Source: Allomuricauda sp. TY007
GTDB taxonomy: Bacteria; Bacteroidota; Bacteroidia; Flavobacteriales; Flavobacteriaceae
Direction: 5' to 3'
Length of the DNA: 64,000 nucleotides
Assembly: GCF_010468565.1 (NCBI RefSeq)
Contig: NZ_WUEG01000001.1
Span: 248,001 to 312,000 of the forward strand
Position 1 is the stretch's first letter; every line of letters starts with the position of its first letter. Both the position numbers and the translations under genes were made by a program. The notes under the pieces were generated by a model, which saw only the letters and a list, made by a program, of their open reading frames with translations, was not told where the DNA came from and did not search any database. Shown here one piece after another: positions 8,341 to 20,600 of the stretch.

Positions 8341-10026
8341 CTAGCCTTTTTGCTCCAATTTGGCCCAAGTATCCCTTAAGGTTACCGTTCTGTTAAAGAC
8401 CAAATGCTCTGGAGTGGAATCTTTGTCCACATTAAAATAACCCAAACGTTGAAACTGTACTTGATCGCCGATTTTTAAATTCCTTAGGCTTGGTTCCAAA
8501 TAGCCGGTTACTTTCTTTAAAGAATCCGGATTAACAAAATCCATAAAATCTTTATCCTTATGGCTATCGGGCGTTGGGTCGGAGAACAAACGATCGTACA
8601 ACCTAACTTCGGCGGTTATGGCATGTGGTATGGAAACCCAATGCAAGGTTCCTTTTACCTTTCGCAAGCTCTCCTCGGTTCCGGAACCACTTTTACTTTT
8701 TGGATCGTAAGTACACTGCACCTCTATAATGTTGCCATCTTCATCCTTGGTACAGCTTTCAGCTTTGATGATGTATCCATTTTTTAAACGGACCTCACCC
8801 CCAAGCTTTAGTCTAAAAAACTTACGGTTCGCTTCTTCCCTAAAATCTTCTTTTTCTATATACAATTCCCTAGAAAATGGTACTTTTCTGCTACCTGCCG
8901 ATGGATCCTCTGGATTGTTTTCCGCGTCCAACCATTCCTCTTCTCCCTCCTTATAATTGGTAAGTACCACCTTTAATGGGTTGAGTACCCCCATTACACG
9001 GGGAGCTATTTTATTGAGATGCTCCCTTACATGAAAATCAAGTAGGGCAACATCAACAACATTGTCCCGCTTGGCAATGCCAATCGTATCCGCAAAATTT
9101 CTAATGGACTCCGGAGTAAAGCCCCTTCTTCGCAAACCGGAAATTGTGGGCATTCTGGGATCATCCCATCCTGTTACAACGCCCTTTTCCACCAATTGCA
9201 ACAGTTTTCGCTTGCTTACAACGGTATGGCTAAGGTTCCTACGGGCAAATTCTCTTTGTTTGGGACGTAACTTATCAGAAGATACCACTTGGTCTAAAAA
9301 CCAATCGTACAACTCTCTGTGTGGTAAAAACTCCAATGTACACAGGGAGTGTGAGACCTGTTCAATATAATCGCTTTCACCATGCGTCCAATCGTACATC
9401 GGGTAAATACACCAATCGGTATTTGTGCGATGGTGCGCCTTATGCAAGATTCGGTACATTACGGGATCACGCATCAACATATTGGAAGAGGCCATATTGA
9501 TTTTGGCACGCAGAACGTGCTCTCCATCCTTGAACTCCCCTTCTTTCATCCCCTTGAAGAGCTTTAAATTCTCTTCAACAGAACGATTTCTATAAGGGCT
9601 TTCCTTTCCAGGTTCGGTCGGCGTCCCTTTTTGGCTGGCAATCTCTTCCGAAGATTGGCTATCAACGTAGGCCTTGCCATCCTTGATCAACTTTACGGCC
9701 CAATCATACAACTGCTGAAAATAATCGGAGGCATAACATTCCGTGGCCCATTCAAAACCCAGCCAACTTACGTCCTTTTTAATGGCCTCTACATACTCCT
9801 TCTCTTCCTTTGCCGGGTTGGTATCATCAAAACGTAGGTTTACAGGTGCATTATAACGCAATCCCAAGCCAAAATTGAGGCAAATGGAACTTGCATGCCC
9901 AATGTGTAAATATCCATTGGGTTCGGGAGGAAAACGAAATCTCAAGTCTTCCTGTGTGTAACCCTTTGTAAGGTCCTCCTCAACAATGTGTTCTATAAAA
10001 TTGAGCGATCGAGCTTCTTCTGCCAT
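8341..10026 (-). CDS. glnS: Glutamine--tRNA ligase
   Basis: The 561-residue class I synthetase charges tRNA-Gln. HIGH is seen at residues 41-44 in the GlnRS-type context PPEPNGYLHIGHASSICLNF, and the KMSKS-type loop VVSKRKL is near residue 270. The C-terminal two-barrel anticodon-binding region is complete. The presence of GlnRS means glutamine is charged directly. The leftward gene has a perfect -7 box 18 bases upstream of its ATG and diverges from the spr operon. Confidence 0.97.
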   Translation of the reverse strand: MAEEARSLNFIEHIVEEDLTKGYTQEDLRFRFPPEPNGYLHIGHASSICLNFGLGLRYNAPVNLRFDDTNPAKEEKEYVEAIKKDVSWLGFEWATECYASDYFQQLYDWAVKLIKDGKAYVDSQSSEEIASQKGTPTEPGKESPYRNRSVEENLKLFKGMKEGEFKDGEHVLRAKINMASSNMLMRDPVMYRILHKAHHRTNTDWCIYPMYDWTHGESDYIEQVSHSLCTLEFLPHRELYDWFLDQVVSSDKLRPKQREFARRNLSHTVVSKRKLLQLVEKGVVTGWDDPRMPTISGLRRRGFTPESIRNFADTIGIAKRDNVVDVALLDFHVREHLNKIAPRVMGVLNPLKVVLTNYKEGEEEWLDAENNPEDPSAGSRKVPFSRELYIEKEDFREEANRKFFRLKLGGEVRLKNGYIIKAESCTKDEDGNIIEVQCTYDPKSKSGSGTEESLRKVKGTLHWVSIPHAITAEVRLYDRLFSDPTPDSHKDKDFMDFVNPDSLKKVTGYLEPSLRNLKIGDQVQFQRLGYFNVDKDSTPEHLVFNRTVTLRDTWAKLEQKG

Positions 10027-10043
10027 ACCAATAATTTGATGCG

Positions 10044-10051
10044 CAAATGTA
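10044..10051 (-). promoter_or_regulatory. -7 box of glnS promoter
   Basis: Reads TACATTTG on the minus strand, an exact TAnnTTTG match 18 bases upstream of the glnS ATG. No clear TTG is seen at the expected -33 distance. Confidence 0.5.
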
Positions 10052-10118
10052 GTAAAATCCCGTATTGATAGCTATTATTCGTTCATCTGTGTATACAAAA
10101 TAGGCGATTTCACAACAC

Positions 10119-10147
10119 TTTGGGTATAGCCTACAACAATATCTTTC
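10119..10147 (+). promoter_or_regulatory. Candidate promoter of the sprCDBF operon
   Basis: TTTG at 10119-10122, a 17-base gap, and TATCTTTC at 10140-10147 (7 of 8 to TAnnTTTG) form a Bacteroidota-type promoter. It would give a leader of about 130 bases before the sprC ATG. The leader holds a weak hairpin followed by a T-run at 10192-10220. Confidence 0.45.
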
Positions 10148-10287
10148 CTTTCGTCGAAATTAGAGACATATTTGTTATTGAATACTATATGAAAAAGGGA
10201 CGCCTGAACAACGTCTTTTTGAACGAATTACAATTAAGGGGCACAAACTAACAGGGCTTATGGCCCATAACCTCTTAAATACTAACG

Positions 10288-12549
10288 GTGATGAAAAAAA
10301 GTAATTCAACGTATAGCATTCTTGTTCTGGCCTTGGCTTTTATGCTGCTTGGTGCTTTTGGTGCGCAAGCTCAAATACTCTACAAACCCGAGCCAGCAGC
10401 CAACCCCAACCTTGGGGGAAATACAGCATGGACAGCTGTTTGCGCTTCCAATGGTTTCAATGAATACTTTGTAAGTTTTAATTGGGACCCACCTATGGTG
10501 GATAGCAACAACGAGTTTGTGCTAGAGCTATCGGATGCCGACGGATACTTTTCTTCACCCATTGAACTGGCCCGAGTTAGCGACAAGAACACAATTTTCG
10601 ATTTTGAATTCAAGTTTGCCCTTCCTACTGATATGAGGGGGGATAACTTTAAAATGAGAGTACGGAGTACCTCTCCCGCAAAAACAAGCCCGGCTTCTGA
10701 GGCCTTTTCCATGTACTATATCGACTACAATTCACCGTTATTGATCAGTCAAAATGGAAGTGGAAACATTCCTTCAGGAGGCCTTATTCAATTATGCGGC
10801 GGAGGTTCCGTAACCTTAAAGCCACATAACATCCCCAATGCCGCGAACTACATTTACAATTGGTACCGTAGTGGTACGTTGCTTGCGGAAAAATCAGAAA
10901 GCATCACCGTTTCTGAACCGGGCATATATTATGTGGAACTGGATTATGGTGATTGCTCGGGCACGGCCAACACCTTATCCAACACCATTGAAATTTCTAC
11001 AGGAACAAGTTCCGGTTTGGCCATAAATGGTGAAAGCAATGTGCAAATATGTCCTGGGGAAACACATATACTGGAGTCCAGCATAAGTGGAGAAGGACTT
11101 ACCTATACTTGGTACAAAGACGGAAGCATTGTAAGCGGACCAACCGTAGATGCCAGTACATTTACTGTTGATGCGGGAATTAGCGGTTTTGAAGGTTCTT
11201 ATGAGGTGGAAGTATCCGGTTACGGGATTTGTACAGAACTATCCGACCCTGTAACTATTTCGGGCACAGGTTCTTTTGATATTACCCTGAACAATGAAGA
11301 AAACATTGTGCTGCTTCCTTCGCAGACCAAAACATTGTCCGTTAGCACTACGGCATCAAGTGCAACATTCCAATGGTTCAAGAATGGTACTGCCATCTCG
11401 GAGGCGACGAGTAACGAATTGACTATTAATGAAATAGGGGAATACCACGTAGAGGTTACGGAAAATGGCGGTTCTTGTAGCCCTGCTCCTGTTGCTTCAA
11501 CAAAAATTACAATTGTATCGCCCGACGCTTTTGAGTTTGTGGTAGACTATATTGGAACATATTCCTCTTGCGAAAATACCGATGCTACTTTAAGCCTTAC
11601 TGCTATTAATGCTGTAAGTGATAACGGCACCACTACCAATGTGACCGCAGATTTACAAAATTCATTCAACTATCAATGGAAGTTGAACGGTATCGATATT
11701 TCTGGTGAAACATCAAAAACCATCACCATATCCAACCAAGAGGACAATGGCGAATACACTTTGTTTGGTTCTATTGATGCTTTTGAGGCATTGTCCAACA
11801 GCCTACAGGTAAAGTTGGCATCCAACGAAACACTCCAAATAACGGCCAATGGCACTGTGCTGTGTGAAGGAGGCGAAGCCATAGTACTTGAGAGCACTTC
11901 AGACCTAACCAATGAATCCTTTAAATGGAAGAAAGATGGTAATACAATTGATTCATCTTCCCAGAGTTTAACCGTTACGGAAACAGGTGTTTACCAACTT
12001 GTTATTACTTCCAACGAATGTGCATTGATATCCAACGAAGTAACCATTAGTGCCTTTGATGAATCACTATTGGTTTTGGATAAATCCAAAGACCTCATCA
12101 TTATTGAGGGAGAGACCCAAACTCTTACCGCAAGCGGTGCAGATTCCTATGAATGGTATGATGCCGGTAACAACCTAATTTCTTCGAGCAGTTATTATGA
12201 CTTTACCGAAGAAGGGGAGTACCTGTTGATTGCCAGCTTCGGAACGTGTACCATAAGCAAAGTGATTACTGTGACCTACAGGGATATGTTCGCCATACCC
12301 AATGTTATTACCACCAATGGCGATGGTATTAACGATTTATGGGTGTTGCCCAACTCATATTCCAGAGACCCCAACGTTCTTGTCACCATTTTTAATGAGC
12401 GGGGAGAACAGGTATTTAGCCAATCTGGCTATGAAAACAATTGGCCACAATCCACCACATCGTTCAACAAACAAAGCATGATTTTCTATTACAAGATTAC
12501 ACGTGGTGGCAAAAGCCTTAAACAAGGAACTATCACTGTTATTAAATAA
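10288..12549 (+). CDS. sprC: SprC-like cell-surface protein with Ig-like domains and T9SS type B sorting domain
   Basis: The 753-residue secreted protein has a Sec signal peptide (about 1-29, ending GAQAQ), a beta-sandwich N-terminal part, and several Ig/PKD-like domains (about 150-640) with repeated aromatic motifs such as FQWFKNGTAI and YTWYKDGSIV. A C-terminal CHU_C/type B sorting domain starts near residue 668 with the marker NVITTNGDGINDLW. Type B substrates leave through the type IX secretion system and usually need a PorP/SprF-family partner, which is the next gene (6 bases downstream). Size, domain type and position match sprC of the Flavobacterium johnsoniae gliding operon sprCDBF. 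The gene symbol is by operon architecture, not by a search. Confidence 0.8.
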   Translation: MMKKSNSTYSILVLALAFMLLGAFGAQAQILYKPEPAANPNLGGNTAWTAVCASNGFNEYFVSFNWDPPMVDSNNEFVLELSDADGYFSSPIELARVSDKNTIFDFEFKFALPTDMRGDNFKMRVRSTSPAKTSPASEAFSMYYIDYNSPLLISQNGSGNIPSGGLIQLCGGGSVTLKPHNIPNAANYIYNWYRSGTLLAEKSESITVSEPGIYYVELDYGDCSGTANTLSNTIEISTGTSSGLAINGESNVQICPGETHILESSISGEGLTYTWYKDGSIVSGPTVDASTFTVDAGISGFEGSYEVEVSGYGICTELSDPVTISGTGSFDITLNNEENIVLLPSQTKTLSVSTTASSATFQWFKNGTAISEATSNELTINEIGEYHVEVTENGGSCSPAPVASTKITIVSPDAFEFVVDYIGTYSSCENTDATLSLTAINAVSDNGTTTNVTADLQNSFNYQWKLNGIDISGETSKTITISNQEDNGEYTLFGSIDAFEALSNSLQVKLASNETLQITANGTVLCEGGEAIVLESTSDLTNESFKWKKDGNTIDSSSQSLTVTETGVYQLVITSNECALISNEVTISAFDESLLVLDKSKDLIIIEGETQTLTASGADSYEWYDAGNNLISSSSYYDFTEEGEYLLIASFGTCTISKVITVTYRDMFAIPNVITTNGDGINDLWVLPNSYSRDPNVLVTIFNERGEQVFSQSGYENNWPQSTTSFNKQSMIFYYKITRGGKSLKQGTITVIK

Positions 12550-12555
12550 GCAGCA

Positions 12556-14625
12556 ATGCAAACCAAGAAACCTCTACTAATACTTGCCATCTTGCTACTT
12601 GCCTTCTCTGGAATGAGAGGACAGGAAGAAGGAAACTATGTGCCTTATAACGTCCCTTCCCAAAACCTTTTAAAGTTTAATAGGTTCTTATTGAACCCAA
12701 CTTTTTCCACGGTTAGGGAGGACAAATCGTACATCAACCTTTTCCACAGAAACCAGTCGGTATCTTTTAAAGACAATAACCAAGTGTACTTCTTGAGCTA
12801 TAGTGGTAGAGTGAGTGATAGAAGTGGTGTTGGTGTTAGCTTATTTACCAACCGAGAAGGCCTTTTTAACAACTTTGGTGTACACGCCAATTATGCCTAC
12901 GGAGTTCGCCTGAGCCAAAAGAGCACATTTACCTTCGGGGCCAATGTAAGCTACTATCAAAGTGCCTTTAATCAAGACAGGGCCAATTATGCTGATGTTG
13001 ATCCTGTGTTGAACGATTTGGAAAGCAGTTCCTTGGTGAGCTTTCAACCTGGATTCAACTTTTCCATAGGAAAGTTCGATATCGGTGGTTTTGCAGAAAA
13101 CCTGTTCGATTACAACTTAAAAACAAGTGAATCTGTAACCGACTTTAACGAGAAAACATACTCCGGACACCTACAATATACCCATCAGTTTGAAAACGGA
13201 AGGGGTATTATGGAAAGTGCCCGTTTAATGCCCTTGGCCAGAGTGCGCAAAGTAGGTGAAGAAAACATCACGTTAGGTGGAAACTTAATTCTTGACCTAC
13301 CTAAATTAGGCTGGGTGCAAGCAGGGTACGACGACTTTTATGGGGCATCGGCAGGACTTGGTTTTAATCTTACCAAAAACATCTCTCTGGGTTATACCGT
13401 AGAAAAAGGCCTCTCCAACGAATTTGAAAACTTTGGTGTTACCCACGAAATCTCATTGGCATACTCCTTTACGCCCAACCTTACCGAAGATCGTGTAATG
13501 CTCGAAGCAGATGGGGAAGAATTGGTTTCCAATGATGAAGAAGTACCACAAGACAGTCTTAATATTACCGATAAGGACCTTGAAATTGCCCAGTTAAAAG
13601 ACAAACTGGCCGAAAACGACGCCATACTGGATGAATTGTTGATGCGCCAAGATTCCATAGAGTCTACTCGTAAAAAGGATTTGGAAAGACGTTTTGAGAC
13701 CGTTATGAAAATGGTTCAACGCGAAACCCGAGGTCAAAACCCCGCCTTGGAAGAAAAAGCCAAGGAAGTATACTTCGCCAATATGGACAGTGCCGATATC
13801 GTAACCAAAAGAAAACGGCCCTTGGCCAATCATGGTCTGTCCAACAACACCTCAACAAAAAAGGTCATCAAGATCAACGAGGCCAAGGATAATACCGCAG
13901 CAACCTATGCTTCAAATGCAAAGGCGGAAAAAGATAATACGTACAGGCCAGCAAAGAGTAAAAGGACAAAATTCAAGTCCCATGCCGTACCCAATGTGGA
14001 AAGCGGTCATTATTTGATTGCCAATGTTTTTAGAGACCCCAACAACGTAAATGCTTTTATTGAAAAACTTAGGGCTCAAGGAATTGAGGCAGATTATTTC
14101 CAAAACCCGCAAAACGGTCTTAACTACGTGTACATTGGTGATTTTGGCAACAAAAAAGAGGCTTTGGAAGCCTACCACACCAAAATGAACGGCACATACC
14201 AAGGCGATGCTTGGGTAATGAACGTAAACGATGGTGATTCTCAAATAGCAGGATATTCTGGAGACGTCAACAAGCGTAGCTCCAAATACGAAAACAATCT
14301 ATTGTCCAAAAATGTGGCCAACAGTTCCAAAGGAAAACGCAATGTTGTGATCAGATCCCAATCCGTTGACGGACTGCCAGAAGGCTTTTACATCATTGCC
14401 AATGTTTTTGAAAGTTCATCAAGCGCCAAAGAGTTTGTAAAGGAACTGAATGCAAGAGGGTTACATGCAAGCTATTTTATAAGCCCAGAGGATAAGCACA
14501 GATACGTGTATTTGAAAAAGCACGAAACATGGAACAACGCCTTAACATCTTACTATACCAAACTTAACGCTTCGTATAACGACGATATGTGGATTATGCG
14601 AATCAAGTCAAACACAACCATTTAA
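12556..14625 (+). CDS. sprD: SprD-like PorP/SprF-family outer-membrane protein with two C-terminal SPOR-like domains
   Basis: The 689-residue protein has a signal peptide (about 1-22). A PorP/SprF-type beta-barrel region follows (about 25-305, typical opening QNLLKFNRFLLNPTFSTV and many alternating beta strands). Next come a charged coiled linker (about 330-410), a basic low-complexity segment, and two similar domains of about 75 residues starting near 483 (GHYLIANVF) and 611 (GFYIIANVF). The latter two have the SPOR-like pattern with Y-Y-I-A-N-V-F, F-x-x-x-L-x-x-x-G and Y-V-Y/K. PorP/SprF proteins bind type B T9SS substrates at the outer membrane; SPOR domains usually bind denuded peptidoglycan. 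A protein anchoring the surface machinery to the cell wall is a reasonable inference. It is the second gene of the spr operon. Confidence 0.75.
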   Translation: MQTKKPLLILAILLLAFSGMRGQEEGNYVPYNVPSQNLLKFNRFLLNPTFSTVREDKSYINLFHRNQSVSFKDNNQVYFLSYSGRVSDRSGVGVSLFTNREGLFNNFGVHANYAYGVRLSQKSTFTFGANVSYYQSAFNQDRANYADVDPVLNDLESSSLVSFQPGFNFSIGKFDIGGFAENLFDYNLKTSESVTDFNEKTYSGHLQYTHQFENGRGIMESARLMPLARVRKVGEENITLGGNLILDLPKLGWVQAGYDDFYGASAGLGFNLTKNISLGYTVEKGLSNEFENFGVTHEISLAYSFTPNLTEDRVMLEADGEELVSNDEEVPQDSLNITDKDLEIAQLKDKLAENDAILDELLMRQDSIESTRKKDLERRFETVMKMVQRETRGQNPALEEKAKEVYFANMDSADIVTKRKRPLANHGLSNNTSTKKVIKINEAKDNTAATYASNAKAEKDNTYRPAKSKRTKFKSHAVPNVESGHYLIANVFRDPNNVNAFIEKLRAQGIEADYFQNPQNGLNYVYIGDFGNKKEALEAYHTKMNGTYQGDAWVMNVNDGDSQIAGYSGDVNKRSSKYENNLLSKNVANSSKGKRNVVIRSQSVDGLPEGFYIIANVFESSSSAKEFVKELNARGLHASYFISPEDKHRYVYLKKHETWNNALTSYYTKLNASYNDDMWIMRIKSNTTI

Positions 14626-14638
14626 AAACCACCATCCT

Positions 14639-17600
14639 ATGAAAAAATCACTACTCAGGTGGGGCACATTAATCTGTATACTCTTGTTTTCGTATACAGG
14701 TATTTCACAAATTAAAAACACCTTTGATGTTCGTTATGAAAACAGACTCAAAGGTGACATAACGTTTATTGCGAACAATATTGTCAACAGGGAAACCTCG
14801 TCAGAAAGCCCTGAAGACCCTTATAACCTTACAGGGACCAGTTCCGAGTACAACGATAGGTTGAACATGCAGTACATTGATGTTGACGGTGATCCTTCAA
14901 CATTCAGCTCCAGTAGTGCAACATTGGCCGTACCAGACCCCAGCTGTTCACAAATCAGGTATGCCGGGCTGTATTGGTCTGCCGTTTATACTGATAGTGA
15001 CCGTAGTGATTTAAACCAAGTAAAATTTAGGGTTCCAGGCGGTTCCTATGTTGATTTGACCGCGGACGAAATCCTATTTGATGGTTATAATGATGGCGAT
15101 TTTGGGTACTATGCCCCTTACGCCTGTTATAAGGATGTGACTTCCATTGTTACTGGACTCACCAATCCGGAAGGCGATTATTTTGTGGGCAACGTAAGGG
15201 CCAGTTCCGGCAGCTCCATCCAAGGAGGTGTTTCTGGAGGATGGACCATGGTCGTCGTCTATGAAAACCCGACCTATCCAGGTAAATTCATCACTACTTT
15301 TGATGGTTATGCGGGTGTTAAGTCCGGAGAAACCGTGGACATTCCCTTTAGTGGGTTTACCACCCTGCCCCCTCCTTTTCCTGTGCGTGCAAAATTGGGC
15401 GTGGCAACCTTGGAGGGCGACAATAGAATTACAGGAGATCAACTCGCCTTTAAGGCGGATAGCAATGGTTCTTTTACAACATTGTCCAACAGCGCAAACC
15501 CTTCCAATAACTTTTTCAATAGTAATATTACCAACGAAGGTAGTATTGTAACCACCCGAAATCCCAATAGTGAAAACACTTTAGGATGGGATGTGGATAT
15601 GTTTACCATTCCCAACCCGAGCAATTCCGTTATTCCCAATGATGAAACGGGAGCCACATTTAGGGCTTCGTCCACGCAAGATAAATACGACATTTTCTTC
15701 ACCTCAATGGATGTAGAAATTATAGAGCCCAAGATCAACTTGGCCAAAACGGTCGAGGATATTGCAGGGAACGATATTACAGGACAAGGCGTACATTTAG
15801 GACAATACTTGGACTATGTCCTCACTTTTGAAAACGTGGGCAACGATGATGCAATAGGCTATACCATCAGGGACGTACTGCCTATCAATGTAACCCTCGA
15901 CGAGTCCAGTATAACCATGCCAACAGGTACAACCTATACTTTTGACCCCGCAACCCGGACCATTGTTTTTACTATCCCCGATAATTACGTGGAAGAATAT
16001 GATGGACCTTATAGTATTAGAATGCGGGTACAAGTAGCTGAAAACTGTTTTGACTTCATCGATGCCTGTACCGATATTATCGAAAATCTTGCTTATTCAA
16101 CTTATAGTGGTGAAATAAATACCGCTCCCATAACCGACGACCCCAGTGTGTACGATTTTGACGGCTGTGGTTTTCCCTATCCCGGAGCCACCAATTTCCT
16201 TTTGGATGACCTTAGTGCCTGTAACTTTACACGAACCGTTCAGCTCTGCGGTGAAAATGTGCTTTTAGATGCCGGTGACAATTTCGACAACTATATCTGG
16301 TACCGCGACGAAAACGGGAACAACACTATTGATGTTGGCACCGATACGGTGATTACGGACAGTGATTCAGACAACGACCCAAGTACCATATTGGTTGATG
16401 AAACCGGAACTTACATTGTGGATAAGCAAGTTGCCGACCCCTGTAAGGATTTTGCTGAAATAATCGTTGTTGAACTTTTTGGTGAAACACAGAGCAATCC
16501 CATTACGGCTTTGATCAACGATACCTCCAATACCATAGACGGAGATATTCTGGTATGTCCCAACGATGGTAGCGAACTGCCGGAAATTTTCTTGTGCGGA
16601 TTAAATGACACCGAACTCATTCAAATCAACATTCCAGATGCCCAGAGCATTGTTTGGGAAAAGTTGGATGAAACCAGCTGTGCGGAAGCTACCGATGGAT
16701 GTGCCAACACCAATGCCAGTTGTACTTGGAACACGGTTGACACGGGGAATGACTTTTTAGCCTCGGATTCCGGTCAGTACCGATTGGTCATCAATTATCA
16801 GAACGGATGTTTTAGTCGATTCTATTTCAATATCTACAAAAACCCGCTAGACCCACAATACACATCCAGAGATATTATTTGCAATACTCCCGGAAACATT
16901 ACGGTAACCAATATGCCTTTGAGCTATGAGTACCAACTTGTAGACCAAGCCACGGGCAATGTATTGGTTCCCTACGGACCAAGCCCAAGCTTCGATATTA
17001 CAACAAATGGAGCTTACATGGTAGAAATGAGACAAGAGGGCGTAACCGATGGCTGTGTGTTTGTATTGGACAACATTGGCATTCTCGAAAGGAATTTTCA
17101 AGTGGACATTACCGCCCAAAATACAAGTTGTAACGATTTGGGTGCAATTTCCATTTCCGTTTTGGATGTGGAACCACAATACTATTACACCATCTCCCAA
17201 GGTGGCGTTGAGGTGGATACCCATGGTCCCTCAACAGACAATAATTATACCTTTGACAACCTTAACCCCGGAGTATATGACGTTGCCGTATCAACAGACG
17301 ATGGATGTGCCTATACGGAACAGGTCACCATTCTTGATGAATCAAACCTGGAACTGACCGCAAGGGTTTCACAGCACATTACCTGTAAAGAAGGAAATAT
17401 ATTAATGTCCTCTACTGGTGGTAAAACACCTCACCTTTATGCAATATGGTCCTTTGTGGACAAAAACGGGGTCACACAAATTTCATACCCCTCTGTAGCA
17501 GATATACCCGCCTCGGAATTCCAGACCGAACAAATTTTTGACGTAGTTGGCGCTGCGGGAGCCGGTACATATACCTACGTGGTCGTGGACAGGAACAACT

Positions 17601-20600
17601 GTTACGACATCTCCAATCCCGTTACCATAGAGTTTAGACCCGCTGCAGAGTATAATGCAACATCAGTAACAGATGTATCATGTTACGGAGAGTCTACAGG
17701 TACAATTTCCTTTAATTTGGTAGACGATAATGGGTACCAGCTTACTTATTATTTGTTCGACGCTACAGGTTTTGACGAAGAAAACTACGACTTTACCAAT
17801 GCCTTGGCCACCAACTCATCAGGAAACTTTCCTGGCTTGTCCAGTGGCGATTACGTAGTGGTCATTAACCAACGAAAAGGTAGTGCCGCTTGTGATTATT
17901 ATGAATATCACAGTATCGACGCACCAACAACTGCCTTGGATTTAGATGCCGTTATAGTACAAGAGTACAGTTGTTTGCAAGACGGTATTATCGAAGCCCA
18001 AAATGTAACAGGTGGTACCGCCCCCTACGAATACAGCATAGACGGGGTGACTTTTGACAGTTCGCCTACTTTCTCCAATCTAACAGATGGCACCTATACC
18101 GTAACTGTTAGGGATGACAATGGTTGTACATTTTCAGATTCGATTACAATAGCCCCATTGGATCCCCCAACAGACTTGGTCTTCAATTCCACGGTTCCAG
18201 GATGTCCCGATCAAACTTCGGATGTAACAGTATCCGTTGCAGGAGGAACAGCTGCCTTTGTTTACGAAATTATTGCACCTTCTCCCATAGCCCCAAATAC
18301 CACTTCTGGAGATACCGCCACTTTTAACGGACTAAATCCAGACACCTATACTTTTAGGGTTACGGATGCTACCGGATGTGTTTACACGGAAAGCTATACC
18401 ATTGCCCCCACAACGCCAATAGGTGTTGTGGGTCAAGCAGTGGCCAACATAAGCTGTATTGATGCTGAAGATGGAGAAGCCCTTTTCACGGTTTCCGGAT
18501 TTAATACTTCTTATGATTATACCATTACAGGACCTTCGGCATATTCCAATACCGGATTTGCCCAAACGGATGGTACCATTTCAATAAATAATTTGGAAGC
18601 TGGCACTTACAACATTGCAGTAACAGACAATGAAACCAATTGTACCGATACAGCAACCGTAACTATTGACGCTCCACCATCACCCATTGACGCAACACTA
18701 ACAATTGAACAGCCCACTTGTATAGTAGATGGATCGGTGAATATTACGGCCACAGGCGGATGGGGAAGCTATACTTACGAAATTATTTCCGGCCCTACTG
18801 GTTATACTCCTCCGGCACCACAATCCAACGGCTTGTTCGGTAATTTGACCATTGGGGGCGACTATACCTTTAAAGTTACGGACACGAACGGTTGTGAATT
18901 CACGGATATATTCACCATTAATGAGGCTGTTGAACCCGTTCTAGAAATTGTCCCCAACGATATTTGTTATGACGATGCGACAGGTTTGACTTTAACTGCC
19001 AATGTAACTGATGGTGGCGACGGAAATTTTGAATACAGCTTAAACGGAGGGCCCTTTGGAACGAACAATGTGTTCACTGGGCTTGCACCAGGAGATTACA
19101 CGATTGAGGTTAGGGACGGTAACGATTGTACCGATACCGCTTCCATAACCATAGATCCGGAACTTAGTGTTGTAGCTTCAGCTCCAAACATTACTGCTTG
19201 TGGAACGGATACCGATGTAACCATTACCGCTGCCGGTGGAGATGGAAATTATGTGTATGCCTTGGTAGCCGCCGGAGCAACGCCAGCCGATACGGACTTT
19301 GCCCCAACAAACCCGATTACAGGTGTTGTTGCAGGCGATTATGATGTCTATGTAAGGGACAATGCTGGTGGAACAGATTATTGTGAAGCTGTTTATCCCA
19401 TTACCATTGTCCAAGATGATCCGTTGGCCATTTCAGTGACCAATACCGATATTCTTTGTAGTGGTGAGTCACAAGCACAAATTACCATAACAGCAAGTGG
19501 TGGAGAAGCACCATACACTTACAGTATCGACAATGGTGCTACATATCAAACCTCCAATACATTTTATAATCAACCAGCTGGTAGTTACAATATTCGCGTA
19601 AGGGATGCCAACAATTGTGAAATAACCCAAATATATTCCATTACAGAGCCTATTACCCTTTCTGCTTCTGCTGCAGTTACTGCCTTGGCAGAATGTAACC
19701 CTGGTATGGGAGCTGAGGTAAGAATTACCAATGCCATTGGAGGAACAGCTCCATACGAATATAGTTTTGATGGAGGCTCAACATACGATACAACTTCAAT
19801 TGGTTACTTGCTTCCGGGAACACACACCCTTTATATAAGGGATGCCAACATGTGTACATATCCAATGACGGTTACTATAGACCCAGAACCAACTCCGCCC
19901 AATGCAACCGCATCCGTGGATTATGAATGCGATGGAGAAGGAACAATTACAGTAACACCTGACAGTTCGGACTTTGACTACACCTATGAAATTGATGGAA
20001 TTGCGAACACACCAAGTACGTCCAATACATTTAGCGATGTAGCTGTGGGAAGCCACACCATTACCGTAAACTATGTAAGCAATTCGGCACCAAGTCCAAG
20101 TATTTTGCTTTCCGAAAACTTTGGGGTAGGACCAAATACAAGTATATCCGAGATTGACCCTGCGTATTGTTACGAGCCTCAAGATGGTAGCACAAGCCTA
20201 TGCGGTTTTGGAACGGATACCCATATTCAAGATGGAGAGTATTCCGTTACTCAAAATATTGTAAACCCCTATAGTTCTTGGTTAAGCCCTAACGACCATA
20301 CTGGCATCGCCAATGGCAGATTCTTGGCCATCAATGTAGGTGGAGTTGCCGGGGTTGGTGGTATTGTTTACCAAAAAACAGGTGTAGAGGTAATTCCAAA
20401 CAGAGATATTACCGTGTCTCTTCATGCTTTCAACTTATTAAGAAGTGGAACCGGAGGAGGAGACCCTTCTATCGAAATCCAATTGGTCGATGCAGGAGGT
20501 AATATTATTGCCAACACTACAACAGGAAGCGTACCTAAAAATACAGGAGCAAATGATTGGCATAATTATTCTGTTGACCTGAACCCTGGGGCAGAAACAA

